A DNA stretch of 64,000 nt from Sphagnum magellanicum (lineage: Eukaryota > Streptophyta > Sphagnopsida > Sphagnales > Sphagnaceae), in NCBI GenBank assembly GCA_021904315.1, contig CM038912.1, positions 1,488,001 through 1,552,000 of the forward strand. Direction: 5' to 3'. Both the position numbers and the translations under genes were made by a program. This document shows positions 24,791 through 35,741 of this stretch, piece by piece; within the stretch, counting starts at the first letter, position 1, and the number at the start of each line of letters is the position of its first letter. The notes under the pieces are model-generated. The model was not told the origin of the DNA. It did not search any database and was given only the letters and a program-made list of their open reading frames with translations.

Positions 24791-25380
24791 CAGTGTTGAC
24801 GGGTTCTCACTTTTCAAGAGAACCTCTGGGTCTTGGTTCCAACTGTTTTCAAAAGAATTTAAAGAACCTTCCGGTTCTGGTTCAAGGATTTAAATTTTTT
24901 TGAAAGAACCTCCAGTCCAGTTCTAGATCTGGTTCTTCATATTTCAAGACCCCCGCTTCAGGGTTCTTTTTAAAAAATTTGAAATGATAAGGCAGCTCTG
25001 GTTCCAAATTGAAGTTCTACCGATCCACACATAGCCCAAAACTGAATTTCTACTAGCAATAAATTGTGACCACCTATATCAATTACATACCTAGACCCAC
25101 CAAATGTTAAAAATAATATTATTTTTTAATCATACACTGTTCCAAAAGTAAGAACTGCATACTTAATGCCCACCCCACCCCCAAATTATTATTTTCAAAA
25201 CATTGCTGTTATTATTCTAAACTTTGGACTTTTTTCTCAAACTAACAACATGTCTAACCCAAACAAAAAATTGAATTAAATTAAATTTAAAAATTTCAGA
25301 ACTGTAATCTGGAATAACCAGGTTTTCGGGAGGTTCCAGTTCTTTGGTTCTAGCCAAAGGAGGGTTGACAATTCCAATTA
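24791..25380. repeat. GGTTC/GAACC-rich repeat beginning with a hAT-like end
   Basis: Starts with CAGTGTTGACGGGTTC, close to the end found at 48807 (CAGTGTTGGGCGGGT on the minus strand), and is full of GGTTC, GAACC and TCTGGTTC words, especially 24800-25020 and 25320-25360. Such clustered subterminal words are typical of plant hAT elements. A matching inverted end on the right was not found, so a complete element is not shown. Confidence 0.35.
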
Positions 25381-26046
25381 TAGTTTTTGCTGGCTTTCAC
25401 TTATTTATTTGAAGGCATGATGTTAACGGAGGTGAGGGTTCTTTTAGGCTGTGTTCTTTTTGGTGTTCCTTCCCTTTCCTTATTTGATATGCTTCTTGTG
25501 AATTTTGGGGTTTGAGTGTTTGATTTGTTTTTGTTCCCCTAATGGTTTGCTCTCTTAGAAGGATTCTTCATTTGCTAGGACTTGAGTCCTTCCATCTTGT
25601 ACATTTTTCTCCTTTGGGTGCTTAATTTTATTAATGATTGACAAGTTTTCAACATCTTATAACTTAATTGGGGATCAACTACAATTGAGTTACGTTGGTA
25701 ATGTATCTTGTAAAGTCTTTGCTTTCTCGCATCTAAGTGGTTATTTATGAAAGTGGGCAAGTATCCTAAATAACTAGGTAGGGAATGTAAATGGTTACAT
25801 ATTATGTAAAAGAGGAAGTAGATAAGGCATTTGGTGGATATAAGTAGGTAAATGCATGTGGATGGTTAATAACTTAAAACATAGTTAGCATCTTTATAGA
25901 CGGTATTAAAATGGGCTATACATATTACTTTGGATGAAACACATCCTTTAAATAAGATAAATGTGATTTTGGACCAATGGAGTTGGTTGAATCAACACTT
26001 GCAATGGTACCATGGGAAAATCCTTGATTTTTTTTAACCATGGTAA

Positions 26047-26343
26047 ATATCCTTGGGGTCTTTTTGGAACAAGTCTAAGTGTTACACTTGCAATTGGGTT
26101 GCTAGACGAAGTTGGGGGACTACATGCGATGAAGTCATGAATCATTTGGAAATTTTGCATCTGGTTTGAATCCCTCCTATTTGAGGCAAGAAAGAAAACA
26201 TGTGTTAGAAAGTTAGTTTGAGATTAGGGTCTTGGATGGAGAATTCATCAACATGTGGTTTAGTTGGTGTGTAGGTGAGTTGGAATCATCTTAGGAAGTT
26301 AAAGAGTGCAGGGACGCTCTAAGGGGCATTTAGGGGCGAAAGG
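26047..26343 (+). repeat. Likely 3' part (U5) of the 5' LTR of gypsy copy B
   Basis: The segment ends right before a primer binding site and has a second copy in the same orientation at 39165-39475. Shared text includes TTAGAAAGTTAGTTTGA, ATTAGGGTCTTGGATGG and GTGTAGGTGAGTTGGAATCA. A direct repeat placed next to a PBS and again downstream of pol is what LTR ends would give. The LTR start was not located. Confidence 0.45.
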
Positions 26344-26355
26344 TGGTATTAGAGC
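26344..26355 (+). other. Primer binding site (initiator tRNA-Met type)
   Basis: TGGTATTAGAGC differs at one base (C to T) from TGGTATCAGAGC, the sequence complementary to the 3' end of plant initiator tRNA-Met that primes most plant LTR retrotransposons. It lies before the gag remnant. Confidence 0.7.
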
Positions 26356-27254
26356 AAGACTTGGAAAAACAAAGGGTGAGATGTAAGAGGTGGCAACACT
26401 AGGTGTTATTGACAAATCAAAGTACAAGGTGAAATACAAGGCTAAGAATGAAAAGGAGATGGAGGCAAGGGAGGCCAAAGTCCAAGAACTTGCCAATATG
26501 GGAAAGGAAATGGTAGGTGAAGAATTGCACTTTGATGACATTGGAAGCATATAGGCTTTTGTCATGGGGAAATGTTCTATTTTGAAAAAGAAGAAAAATA
26601 AGAAGAAGGGCACCAAGGCGAAGAGAAAGGATTCCCTACCAAAGGAGAGAAAAATGTTTTTGGCCCAAGGGAAAAAAAATAGGGGGAATAGATGGTGGAG
26701 GAGGAAGATGTTACCTTGAAGTTGGAATCTTCAAGCTAATGGAGATAACCTACTTGTACCTTGGACTTCCTTGGGAAGGCATGGAAGGGTGGAAAGGCAC
26801 CCAAAGAAAATTTTGCGTCTTCACAAGAGCTTTGGGATTGCAAAACTTGGACCACTTCAAAAGACATCAAAAAATGCTTGTGCATTCAACCTAGGGGCAA
26901 ATTGTAGCGAGGCCTTTTAAAGTAATGATGAATGTGCCACCTATTGGAGAGGTGACAAAGTTAGTAAAGTCATTCCAAACAATGTTCTTAAAGCATAATG
27001 AGGCTCACATGGCCTTGATCCAAGCATTGGGTGAACACGGAGGTGTGTTGATCCCCGAAAGCAAAAGCCTCGACCAAGCTTATGAAGACCCATTACCTTA
27101 ACCCTTTCACCGGAAAAAAATTGAAAGTGCAATGTGTTCACCAATGGCTTGTTCAAGTGAAAGCTTTCATGGAAACACAAGGATATACATTGGATGTGGA
27201 ATGGTTTTGTTCCACCCAAATGTTGTTGAAGGACCATGCGTTGGATTGGTGGAT

Positions 27255-28109
27255 TGTCGCAACCCCACTTTGAGGGAGTTGTGAGGTCGCCACTCACACT
27301 CCCGAAAATGGGACTTGGAAGTCCTTCGGGACTCCCGAAAATGGGACTTGGAAGTCCTTCGGGACTCCCGAAAATTCAGAGTGCGATTGCAGGGGTCAAA
27401 ACACCTTACATTGAGACGTTTTTTATACTGTTGGAAAAGGTCTTGAAGTGTAGATGTCCAAAATGGCCTCGCATGAGCCATTTGGACATATGCAACACAA
27501 GTTATGGTCAAAAGAAGGGTCGGGAGTCAAACTGCCAGTTTGACTCCCGACCATTAAAAGTTGAAAATTGACTCGATTCTGGTGTGTGCAGGTGAAGTGC
27601 AACACACCATTGGAAAGCTCTTGAGGAGAGCTACAACTTTGGTTCAGACCTTGTCTCGATCCGAGTTTAGGGCGAAGAGTTATGATTGTCTAAAGTCCCA
27701 GGAGTCCAAATCGAGACAGTTTCGGGATTCCACTTTGGGAATCTTGGGAAAAAGAGCCATTTGGATGCAAATGCAACGGAGAGCTGCAGAGAATACTATA
27801 TGGGGGAAGGCAGTGGCTTCCCCCGAGTCCGGGCCGTGGTGAGTCAAGTGAATCCAAGGTAGCTCATGGCTTGTCCCAACACCAAAAAGGTGCAGAATGA
27901 GTTCTAACTAACTTGTTGGTTGGATTTGGATGCAGGACCATGTAATTGAGTAAGCTTGTCCCTCTTCCTAGTCTATCCCAGAGCTTTCAACATGCCCCTC
28001 TCACCCCCTTTAATGCTGGAAGTTGGGAGCGTGCCCCGAGTCCAGAAATTCCGCAATTTGAGTGACTTAGTCCCAACTTGGGGCTAACTTGGGACTTGGG
28101 AGCGCGTCA
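27255..28109 (+). mobile_element. Solo LTR 1 of a second gypsy (chromovirus) family, perfect target duplication
   Basis: 855 bp beginning TGTCGCAACCCCACTTTG and ending GGAGCGCGTCA, flanked on both sides by TGGAT (27250-27254 and 28110-28114). It shares its whole length with 28257-29077 and 35742-36561, and in reverse with 58304-61764. It contains a 35 bp palindrome (27518-27552) and a TATA-like CTATATGGGGGAAGG. No internal coding part remains, so the element was lost by LTR-LTR recombination. Confidence 0.9.
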
Positions 28110-28256
28110 TGGATGGTGCAAAAGCAGGTAACACCGAAGTTATTCACCATGTTGATGCGGGAACAATTTAAATCACGGTTGAATGAAAGAATCATGCTAC
28201 CCCAACAAGTCTTCAAGGATGGTGTGGAGTTCTTGGAGTTGTAACAACAAAGTAAG

Positions 28257-29077
28257 TGTCGCAACCCCACTTTGGCCAAGTGTGGGGGTGAAGCCCAACA
28301 CTTGGAAAAATTGGAGGTTGGGAGTCTTCCGAGACTCCCGAATGCTTAGAGTTCGACAGCAAGGGGCAAAACACCTCGCATTGGGGTGTTCTTGGTGTCA
28401 TTGGAAAGATCTTGAAACGTAGATATCGAAAATGCCCTCGCATGGGCAATTCGGACATCTGCAGCCCAAGTTATGGGCAAAAGAAGGGCCGGGAGTCAAA
28501 CTGCCAGTTTGACTCCCGACCACTAAAAGTCGGGAATCGACCTCTTCCCGACGTTCGATTTGAGTGTGCGACATGGCGTTGAAAAGATCTCGATGAGGGC
28601 TACAACTTTGGTTCAGACCTCGTCGCGATCCAACTCTGCAGTCGGGAGTTATGGCGGTTCAAAGTTCCGGGAGTCCTGCCGGGACAATTTCGGGACTCCA
28701 TTTCGGGAGTCCCGGGAATTTGTGCCATTCGGATGTAGCCTCCGCGACCAGCCGCAGAGAATACTATATGGGGGAAGGTGGTGGCTTCCCCCGAGTCCGG
28801 GCCGTGGTGAGTCTTGTGTGTCCAAGTGCCCGTGGCAAGTCCCAACACCAAAGGGTGTCCCGAATGCTAAACTAACCCGATTTGGTTGGTTTTTGGATGC
28901 AGATTCACACGAGCTAAGCTAGTCCCTCTTCCTAGTCTAATCCCGGGGCTCCCAACTCGACCCTCTACCCCTTTCTAGAGTTGGAAGCTGGGAGCGTGCT
29001 ACCAAGTTTCAACTTTCCGTAACTTGACTTTGTGGAACCTTCAAGTGGGTTTCACCCCGTGACTTAGGAGCGCGTCA
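28257..29077 (+). mobile_element. Solo LTR 2 of the same family
   Basis: 821 bp, TGTCGCAACCCC to GGAGCGCGTCA, flanked by GTAAG (28252-28256) and ATAAG (29078-29082), a five-base duplication with one change. It carries the family palindrome at 28487-28521. It sits only 148 bases after solo LTR 1, in the same orientation and in the same gag, but with its own target duplication, so it is an independent insertion. Confidence 0.88.
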
Positions 29078-29589
29078 ATAAGGGGCACATGTCCCTTGCA
29101 AAATATGTGCAAAATTTTAACACAAAGTTGACCTTTTTACCCATCAAAAAAGAACTTTCCAAAAAGTTAATTTTTTTTACAAGGCCTCTAGCCTTGGGCA
29201 CAAACCTTAGTGTTCCAATGTTGGGACACCTCAGAAATGTGCCAAGACTTGATAAGGTTGGTGGAGTGCATAAAAGATGATGGTCTCTAGCGTTGCCATA
29301 ATGGCCTTAAAAGTGGGGTTATAAAAAAACAAGGTCAAATAATTACAACAAATGCTTCGGAACAAGTGAAAGTGTAACAAGTCCAATGCTGAAAATAAGA
29401 ACAAGCCAAAGGTTAAAGAGCCCACAAGGAAGAAGGTGAAGGGGGACCTCTTGAAGGTTAAGTGCTTCAATTCTAACCTTCATGGTCACTTGGTGAAGGA
29501 TTACTCCAAGCCACTTCGAGTGATTGAAGTTTCCACCCAAGGTTGAAAAATCCTTCAAAGGCGACTTGAAAGCCAAGGTAAATGCCTTG

Positions 29590-29960
29590 GCCGAAATCTC
29601 CAATTTATTGAAGTAAATTGTGTGATTAATGACAAGAATGTGTGTTGTCTCTTGGATTCAAGAACAATGAAATTCTTTCATGATTCCATAGATAGCAAAA
29701 CGCTTGGGAGTCAAAACTAAGGAGGTAGACAACTCTATTTTGGTGCATATGGCACAAAGGGTAGCAATGCCAACACTTAAAATAACACTAGTAGTAGAAT
29801 TATTCATTATAGGAGTTTGACTTTTTGATAACTTCACTTTATGTAACTTACATAGTTTTGAAGCCATTTTAGGGAACACCTTTTTGGATGCCTACAAATA
29901 TACATTTTCCATAGTGGACAAAAAATTAAAATTTGTGCCAAATTTGGCTTTAAGTTAATG
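29590..29960 (+). pseudogene. Aspartic protease remnant of gypsy copy B
   Basis: Near 29640 the frame reads CCLLDSRTMKFF, matching the LLDSGATHNF active-site loop of Ty3/gypsy protease with the Gly after Asp-Ser replaced by Arg. Near 29870 a stretch reads ILGNTFLDAYKYTF, matching the ILGMDWL end of the domain. Several stops lie between. Confidence 0.65.
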
Positions 29961-30179
29961 AACCTTAGATGTGGGATATAAGTTTGCATTGGTGAATGTC
30001 GACATCAAGTTAGTAGTTCTTAAAGAATTAAAGTTAGCTAGGTTTTCAGTTTTGTTGAAGCAAAAGTGAGTCAAGGAAGCAAAGCCAAAAGTGACCAAGT
30101 AGCTCCCCAATTATATTTTGGATTCACTTAATAAATTTTTGGACATTTTTGGACAATTTGCCTAAGTCCCTTTTTCCTT

Positions 30180-30760
30180 GTAGAAACATTAACCATAAAA
30201 TAGAAGTGGTGTTTGGATTAGCTCCATTATCTAAAGCATTCTATAGGTTAAACCAAAAGGAATCAAAGGAACTAAAAGAACTAAAAACACAAATTAACAA
30301 CCTCCTTAATTGATGGTTTATTAACAAAACAAGTCGCCTTATGGGACACCTATCCTATTTGGGGACAAAAAGGATTTAGGATGTTAAGAATGTGTATTGA
30401 TTACCATGACTTGACCAAAATAAGTATGAAAAACAATTACCCTTTACCTCAAATTGATGACTTGTTGAATGAGTTCAATGGAGCAAGATATGTTGATGAA
30501 ATTGATTTAAGTTGGGATACTATCAAATTTGGATAATAGAAGAAGATGTTGAAAAGACGATAATGTGAACCAAATACAAATCGTATGAGTTTTTGGTCAT
30601 GCCTTTTAGGTTGTGTAATGTTCCATAAATGTTCACAACTTAGATGAATTTGATATTTCATGAAAATTTGGATGAATTTCTCTTCATTTATATTGATGAC
30701 ATTCTCATGTACTCCAAAATTGTAGAAAAACATGTGGTACAGAAAATTTGAAGCAAACAC
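30180..30760 (+). pseudogene. Reverse transcriptase remnant of gypsy copy B
   Basis: Recognisable blocks in order: a SKAFYRLNQKESKELKEL entry motif (about 30225), CIDYHDLTKISMKNNYPLPQ (30391 on, the [20 protein letters not shown] block), an EIDLSWDTIKF block, YEFLVMPFRLCNVP, and the catalytic YIDDILMYSK at 30689-30718 with both Asp intact. Stops and a frameshift in the middle show it is not functional. It would have copied the element RNA into DNA. Confidence 0.88.
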
Positions 30761-30781
30761 TTTCCTCCTTACAAGTCAATG

Positions 30782-31340
30782 TTAATTTTTTTGGATTTCG
30801 CAAAACCTTTTAAAGTTCACACTATGCAAGTGACTTTGTCATCAGAGGTATCCTCATGCAGGATGGGCATATGATAGTTTTTCAGAATAAGAGCTCTTAA
30901 GGGCCTAAATGAAGTGGTTAATTCATGAAATGGAGTTGTATGTTGTGGTCAATTGTTTGAAGACTTGACAACACTACCTTGGGACCCACAAAACAAAAGT
31001 ATTCATGAACAATGTGTCTAGGTTAAAATACTTCAAGACACAACCAAGGGCCATGACAAAACAATTACATTGGCATGATGCTTTGGCGTTGATGGATGTG
31101 GAATTGATCCACAAATCGGCTTAGGATAACATGGTCCCATATGCCTTAAGTAAGAAGGCAGAGTACCATGAAAAACCTTTTTCCAAGATTCAATATTTAT
31201 GGGGGATCTTTGTAAGTGAAAGTAACCTAGAAAGAAAAACAAGGGAAGCCTATGTGGTAAACCCCTTCACACAACACTACTTTATGGAGATGTTAGCAAA
31301 ATGGAAAATTAGGGCATAACCTTAAAGGAAGGATTGATAA
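30782..31340 (+). pseudogene. RNase H remnant of gypsy copy B
   Basis: Starts with LDFAKPFKVHT, the usual opening of the Ty3/gypsy RNase H, followed by a decayed QDGHPIAFESRKL region. The first catalytic Asp is lost. The block 30860-31340 is the part shared with the left edge of the window. Confidence 0.75.
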
Positions 31341-31389
31341 AATGGAAATAGTCTCGAGTTCATGTGCCAGCTATAAACTTTGCACTAAA

Positions 31390-32457
31390 ATCATACAAGA
31401 ACAGCATGATGTTTCAATTGCAGGACATTATGGGGAAAAGACCACAAGGGTGGTAGTGCAAAAATAATTCTATTAGCCTGAGATGAAGGAAGGTGTAAAG
31501 CATTTTGTGCACACTTATGTTTAGTGTCAATGCATAAGGTCTATTTATGAAAAGAAATTTGGATTATATTGACCCTTGCCTATCCTTAATGAACCATGGG
31601 AAAGTGCTTCCATGAATTTCATGATTCAACTCCCATAATGGAATGGGATGGATGCCATATTAGCTGTAGTCAATCGATTTTTGAAGTTGGCCAAGATGGT
31701 GCCGACCAAGATGACCACGACCACCTTTGAGATCACAATTTTTTTTAAGATGTGGGTGAGACATCATGGGATGCTTCAATTCATAGTTAGTAACGATCAT
31801 GATGCAAAGTTCATAGCCAACTTCTGGAGACATTTGTTTCGAAAGGTGGGGTATCATTTATTACAACATTTCACCCACAAACAAATGGCTAAATGGAAAG
31901 GGTCAATGGGGTGCAAAATTGGTATTTCAAAAATTACATGGATGTTGATCATAGAGATTGGGGCGACCATCTAGGCTTGGTAGAAGTTTACTTTAATTCC
32001 ACAATGCACATGGTGATGACAATGTCCATGTTTGAACCTACATTGGGTAAAGAAGCTAAGAAGCCTATGGACCTAGCCATCCCCATGGGGAAGAGGGACC
32101 ATTCCAAAGAAGTTGTAGAAATGGTAAAAAGACTAGAAGAATTGTATGCCCAAGCCAAAAAGCTTTTAGAGAAGCCCAAAACTAATATGAAAAACACGCT
32201 CACAAAATAAAGAGGCATGTGGAATTTGAGGTTGGGCAACACATGTAGTTAAACATCAAGGACTTCAAAATGCCTAATGGATTGGCCCCACATTTCACTA
32301 CTAAATATGTAAGGCCATATGAAATAGTGCCAAAGCCTCACCTCAATGTTTATATGTTGAAGTTGTCAATTAGTTTCATCACACACTTGATTTTTCATGT
32401 CTTGAAATTAAATTTCATTGCAAGAAATCATGGCCTTTTTTACCAAGAACTTTACTA
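31390..32457 (+). pseudogene. Integrase remnant of gypsy copy B
   Basis: Begins with an H2C2 zinc-binding region (HYGEKTTRVVV, later KHFVHTYV.CQC). The DDE core follows: DAILAVVNRFLKLAKMVPTK (31648 on, first Asp present), FIVSNDHDAKF for IVSDRDPKF, then in a second frame MERVNGVQ for the Glu block (31893 on). The C-terminal domain 32270-32457 reads LAPHFTTKYVRPYEIVPKPH. The longest intact pieces are 105-108 codons. The chromodomain expected next is displaced by the insert starting at 32491. Confidence 0.88.
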
Positions 32458-32490
32458 AAAAAAACCCCCCATATGGGTTTTTTACCCCAT

Positions 32491-34600
32491 GTCCAACTTG
32501 ACCAAAATGCAATTTTAAACAAGTCATTTTAGATTCGACCATTTTGACTAGGTCTTTTTGGTTGATCTTTTTTATTAAACCATCATGACAATAATATAAT
32601 TTGGGTAGTGACCAATATTATTTTTGATAATTTATTAAAAATTTATATGAAAATATTAATTAATTAATCAATTACCTACCCCACTTTACCCTACCTACCT
32701 AATTAATTAACCTAATAATTAATTAAACAAAAAAATTCATTTATTTAGCTACCAACCTTCTGTCCTAAGCCCAAGCTAAGCCACTTAGCTAACTCACCTA
32801 GGCTAAACCAAGCCACTTAGGCTAGGCCAAGCCCCCTAGGCTAAGCCAAGTAATTTAGGCTAAATAGTTTAGTAGGCTTCACAACCTAGATTACCTAATT
32901 AGGTCACCTAAATGGCCAAGGTAACCTAGGTTGCAAGTGTGGGGATTTGAACTCCTCGCCTTCACATTGAAAAGTAAAGTTTTTAGCCCTTCCATCATCA
33001 CCCCATAAGGTGATTATTTTTTAACATATTGTAATGAACATGATTTTGAACCAACATATTGTAATCAACTTCTATGATTTTTTTCAACATATTACACTAA
33101 ATGAACTTGAATTTTTCTACACTACTTACATAAATATGTAGGTTATAGATAGGTTAGCCTAGGTAGGTAGGAAGTACCTATTAATAAATGCATGTACTTA
33201 GGTAACATGTAGGTTATAGTCTGCTAGGCCTTTATAAAACTACAGGAAAATTAGAAAAAAAAACTACCATTTGTAATTTTTTTTAGTTGCAAAAGACATT
33301 TGCTATTAAAATTTGTTTAGTTGCATTAGACAAGTTGCATTAGACACTAATTGCAAGTGTGGATGAAATCAATGGTCAACAAATGTTTCATCGTCCGTAT
33401 ACTATTGTATGCCATTTGTATATTACCATAAAAATCAGCAATTTATGTAATGACATGTGGCAGTTGAAAAAGGTCTTAAAAAAAATGTTTCAATGGATCC
33501 TCATCATTTAATTCAAATGGTTTTATATTGTGACAAATGGCATAATACCAATATGCCATGTGGGATTTTTGGATTTTGGTCAAAATGAATTTAAAATCAA
33601 TATTTAGGAAGGTAGGTAGGTAGGACTAGGTATGGAGGTAGGTAGGGAAGGTAGGGAAGTAGGAAAATATTTAAATTTTTTTTCAAGTTTAAACTTTTGG
33701 GTTAAACTTTTTAAAAGGTTAAGTTCCTTTGGCTCATCCCAATTGCCACGTGTTTTTTTATGTGCAAATATAAGATGAAGCCTCCTCTTTATATAGTTCT
33801 CAAGATGGAAGTGGAGGACAAAACATATGGGATAAAATTGAAGCTACAACTAAAAGAAATATTTCATATCTTTTGTCCTCTTTTTTAATTTTATAAGCTA
33901 TACAATTGAATAGATAAGTAATTAACTAACTATTTAAATAACTAAATAATAAATTCATTTCACATACATTATTAATTCACAATTCATAAATAGAAAAATA
34001 AATGACTAAAATAATAACTAATTAACCAAATTATAGATATAAATTTTCATTAATAACTTTTAAATTTAAAAATAAATAACTAGAACATTAGCCAATTAAT
34101 AGTTAATATCTAAGTAATAATTAACTAACTTATTAGTTATAAGTTATTAAATCATAAATCATAAATTAATTATAAATTATAAAATCCAGTTAAATAATCA
34201 AATAAATAACTAAATATTAAATATTAAATAATTAATATCTATGTAATAAATAATTAACAAAATTAATTAATTATAATTTCTTTCTTTTCATAAATATAAA
34301 TACATAATGAATTTTTAAAATTTAATTAATAATGAAATAACCAACTTATTAGTTATAAATTCTCATTAATAGTTTTAAATAAATTTATAAATTAAAAAAA
34401 GAATAAACAACAACATATTAGTTGTAATTTTAAAGAATAATTTCATAAATAAGAAAAAGATCAACGAATTAATTGTTATTATATATATATGAAACAATAA
34501 ACTAACTTATTAGTTATAAGATTTCATCAATGAATTTAAAATTAAAAAAAACTAAAATATTAAATAATTAATATTTAAGTAATAAATTATTGATGAATTA
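32491..34600. mobile_element. TIR-bounded AT-rich insert, copy B (right end deleted)
   Basis: Same insert as 1657-5339: left end GTCCAACTTGACCAAAATG at 32491-32509, closer to the right-hand TIR of copy A (17 of 19) than copy A's own left end. Similarity to copy A stops near 34600 (copy A about 3665), where chromovirus sequence begins, so roughly the last 1.7 kb and the right TIR are missing. Confidence 0.55.
32929..33005 (-). other. tRNA-like module, copy 2
   Basis: Minus-strand B-box-like GGAGTTCAAATCCCC (32955-32941) preceded by an A-box-like segment at 33000-32982. Better B-box match than copy 1; the A box is more decayed. Confidence 0.45.
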
Positions 34601-34623
34601 AACTTATTAAATTTTTCGACACT

Positions 34624-34953
34624 TATAAGTTAGAATTACCGAAAAATCTTAGAGTTCATCCCACATTTCATGTTTCTTTCTTAAAGCCAGTCGCCCATGA
34701 TGCTTCAAGGCCGAATCGAGAGCAAAACTCAAGGCCCCCACCAAACTTGGTTCATAATGAACCAGAGTTTGAGGTGGAGGCCGTGCTCAAATCAAGGCAA
34801 CTAAGAGGATGAGAGCGGGAATACCTAGTTAAGTGGAAAGGATACCATCTGATAGAAGCTTCTTGGGTGAATGAATCCGACATGGAACATGCCCAAGAAG
34901 CCATAGAAGAGTTCCACATTAGACCAACAAAGAAGAAAAGACATAGAGTGTGA
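34624..34953 (+). pseudogene. Integrase C-terminus with chromodomain
   Basis: 110 codons with a single stop (TGA 34810-34812). It opens YKLELPKNLRVHPTFHVSFL, the standard C-terminal integrase motif, then EPEFEVEAVL, the chromodomain core EYLVKWKGYHLIEASWV with its aromatic residues intact, and NESDMEHAQEAIEEFH, ending in a basic KKRHRV tail and a stop. This is the end of a chromovirus pol and names the family of the LTRs in this window. Upstream pol is deleted. Confidence 0.88.
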
Positions 34954-35730
34954 TGAGGACATCACCTTTTTTTTAGTGGGGCAGAGTGTCACATAAAATG
35001 TACCACATCAAGTTGCAAGTGAAATAAAGGCTTTAAAACTTCCAAGAGATTGTATCATGAGAAATTTGTATAAGGCAGATAAAGTTGTAAAGTGGCATGG
35101 GACAAATGGAACTTTCTTGCATATGCCCAAATCAAAATCGAACTCCTACTTTGGGGTTGAGGAAACTTGGCCCGAAAAGAGGAGGCAAGCAAGGTGAGCT
35201 TGCGGGGACATGCACATGCCTTAAGTGCATCCTAAAGGGTTGGTTGGTAGTGTGGCCAACGTAGGAAGTCATGACCCCGCTCGCATATTTTAAGTGTAGT
35301 TTGGGACTTGGGTTTGGTAAACCCAAGTGTTGCTTCTCGTACCTTAATAAGTAAACCTTTTAGTTAAGGCTTGGTTGTTGTGACCAAGGCGCGAGATAGG
35401 AAAAGGAGTCATGTAAAGTTAGCTTAATCAAGAGTAGACTTGACTTAAATTCCTCATGAGGGGAAGAATGAAAAAGTTCTTCCCAAATGAAGAGCTTCGT
35501 CAAATTAGGCTAGTTTAGTCCTCTTTTGACGAAGCGTTAGAAGAGGGTTTTCTACAAGACCCTCTTGGACTTGTCAAGAAAGTTTTGGAATCTTGGGGAC
35601 GCCTAAGTTAGCTTGAGATAAAGTCCAAGCCGCAAAAGTCGGCAAATGGCCAAGGATCCATAAAGAAAGCAATTGCAATGGTGCGAAGGAAAATTCTAAG
35701 TGTCAATGAGGACATTGAACTTTTCTTCTA

Positions 35731-35741
35731 GTGGGGGAGAG
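35731..35741 (+). other. Polypurine tract of the chromovirus
   Basis: GTGGGGGAGAG abuts the LTR start TGTCGCAACC. A similar AGTGGGGCAGAG followed by TGTCAC lies at 34975-34992 right after the pol stop, an apparent duplicate of the PPT/LTR junction. Confidence 0.75.

Larger units (their letters stand above)
26380..29560 (+). pseudogene. Gag remnant of gypsy copy B, split by two solo LTRs
   Basis: The readable core lies at 27085-27254 (PFTGKKLKVQCVHQWLVQV up to HALDWW), typical of Ty3/gypsy gag (F.G...V..WL......A..WW). If each solo LTR and one copy of its target duplication are skipped, the frame continues through 28110-28256 (LFTMLMREQFKSRLNE, then QQVFKDGVEFLEL and a stop) into 29083 onward (GHMSLAKYVQNFNTKL), the usual F...F.P......F..L.QG..SV..Y...F pattern. 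A zinc knuckle near 29464-29510 (CFNSNLHGHLVKDY) has lost two of its three Cys ligands. Confidence 0.8.

Noticed and set aside
24791-25380. Complete hAT element with paired TIRs
   Set aside because: The right side has GGGTTGAC in the same, not inverted, orientation, so no TIR pair is shown.
27082-28922. Open frames of 60-120 codons inside the LTRs, both strands
   Set aside because: They follow LTR sequence in all copies, differ between copies, and have no protein motif. LTRs of this family are simply less AT-rich.
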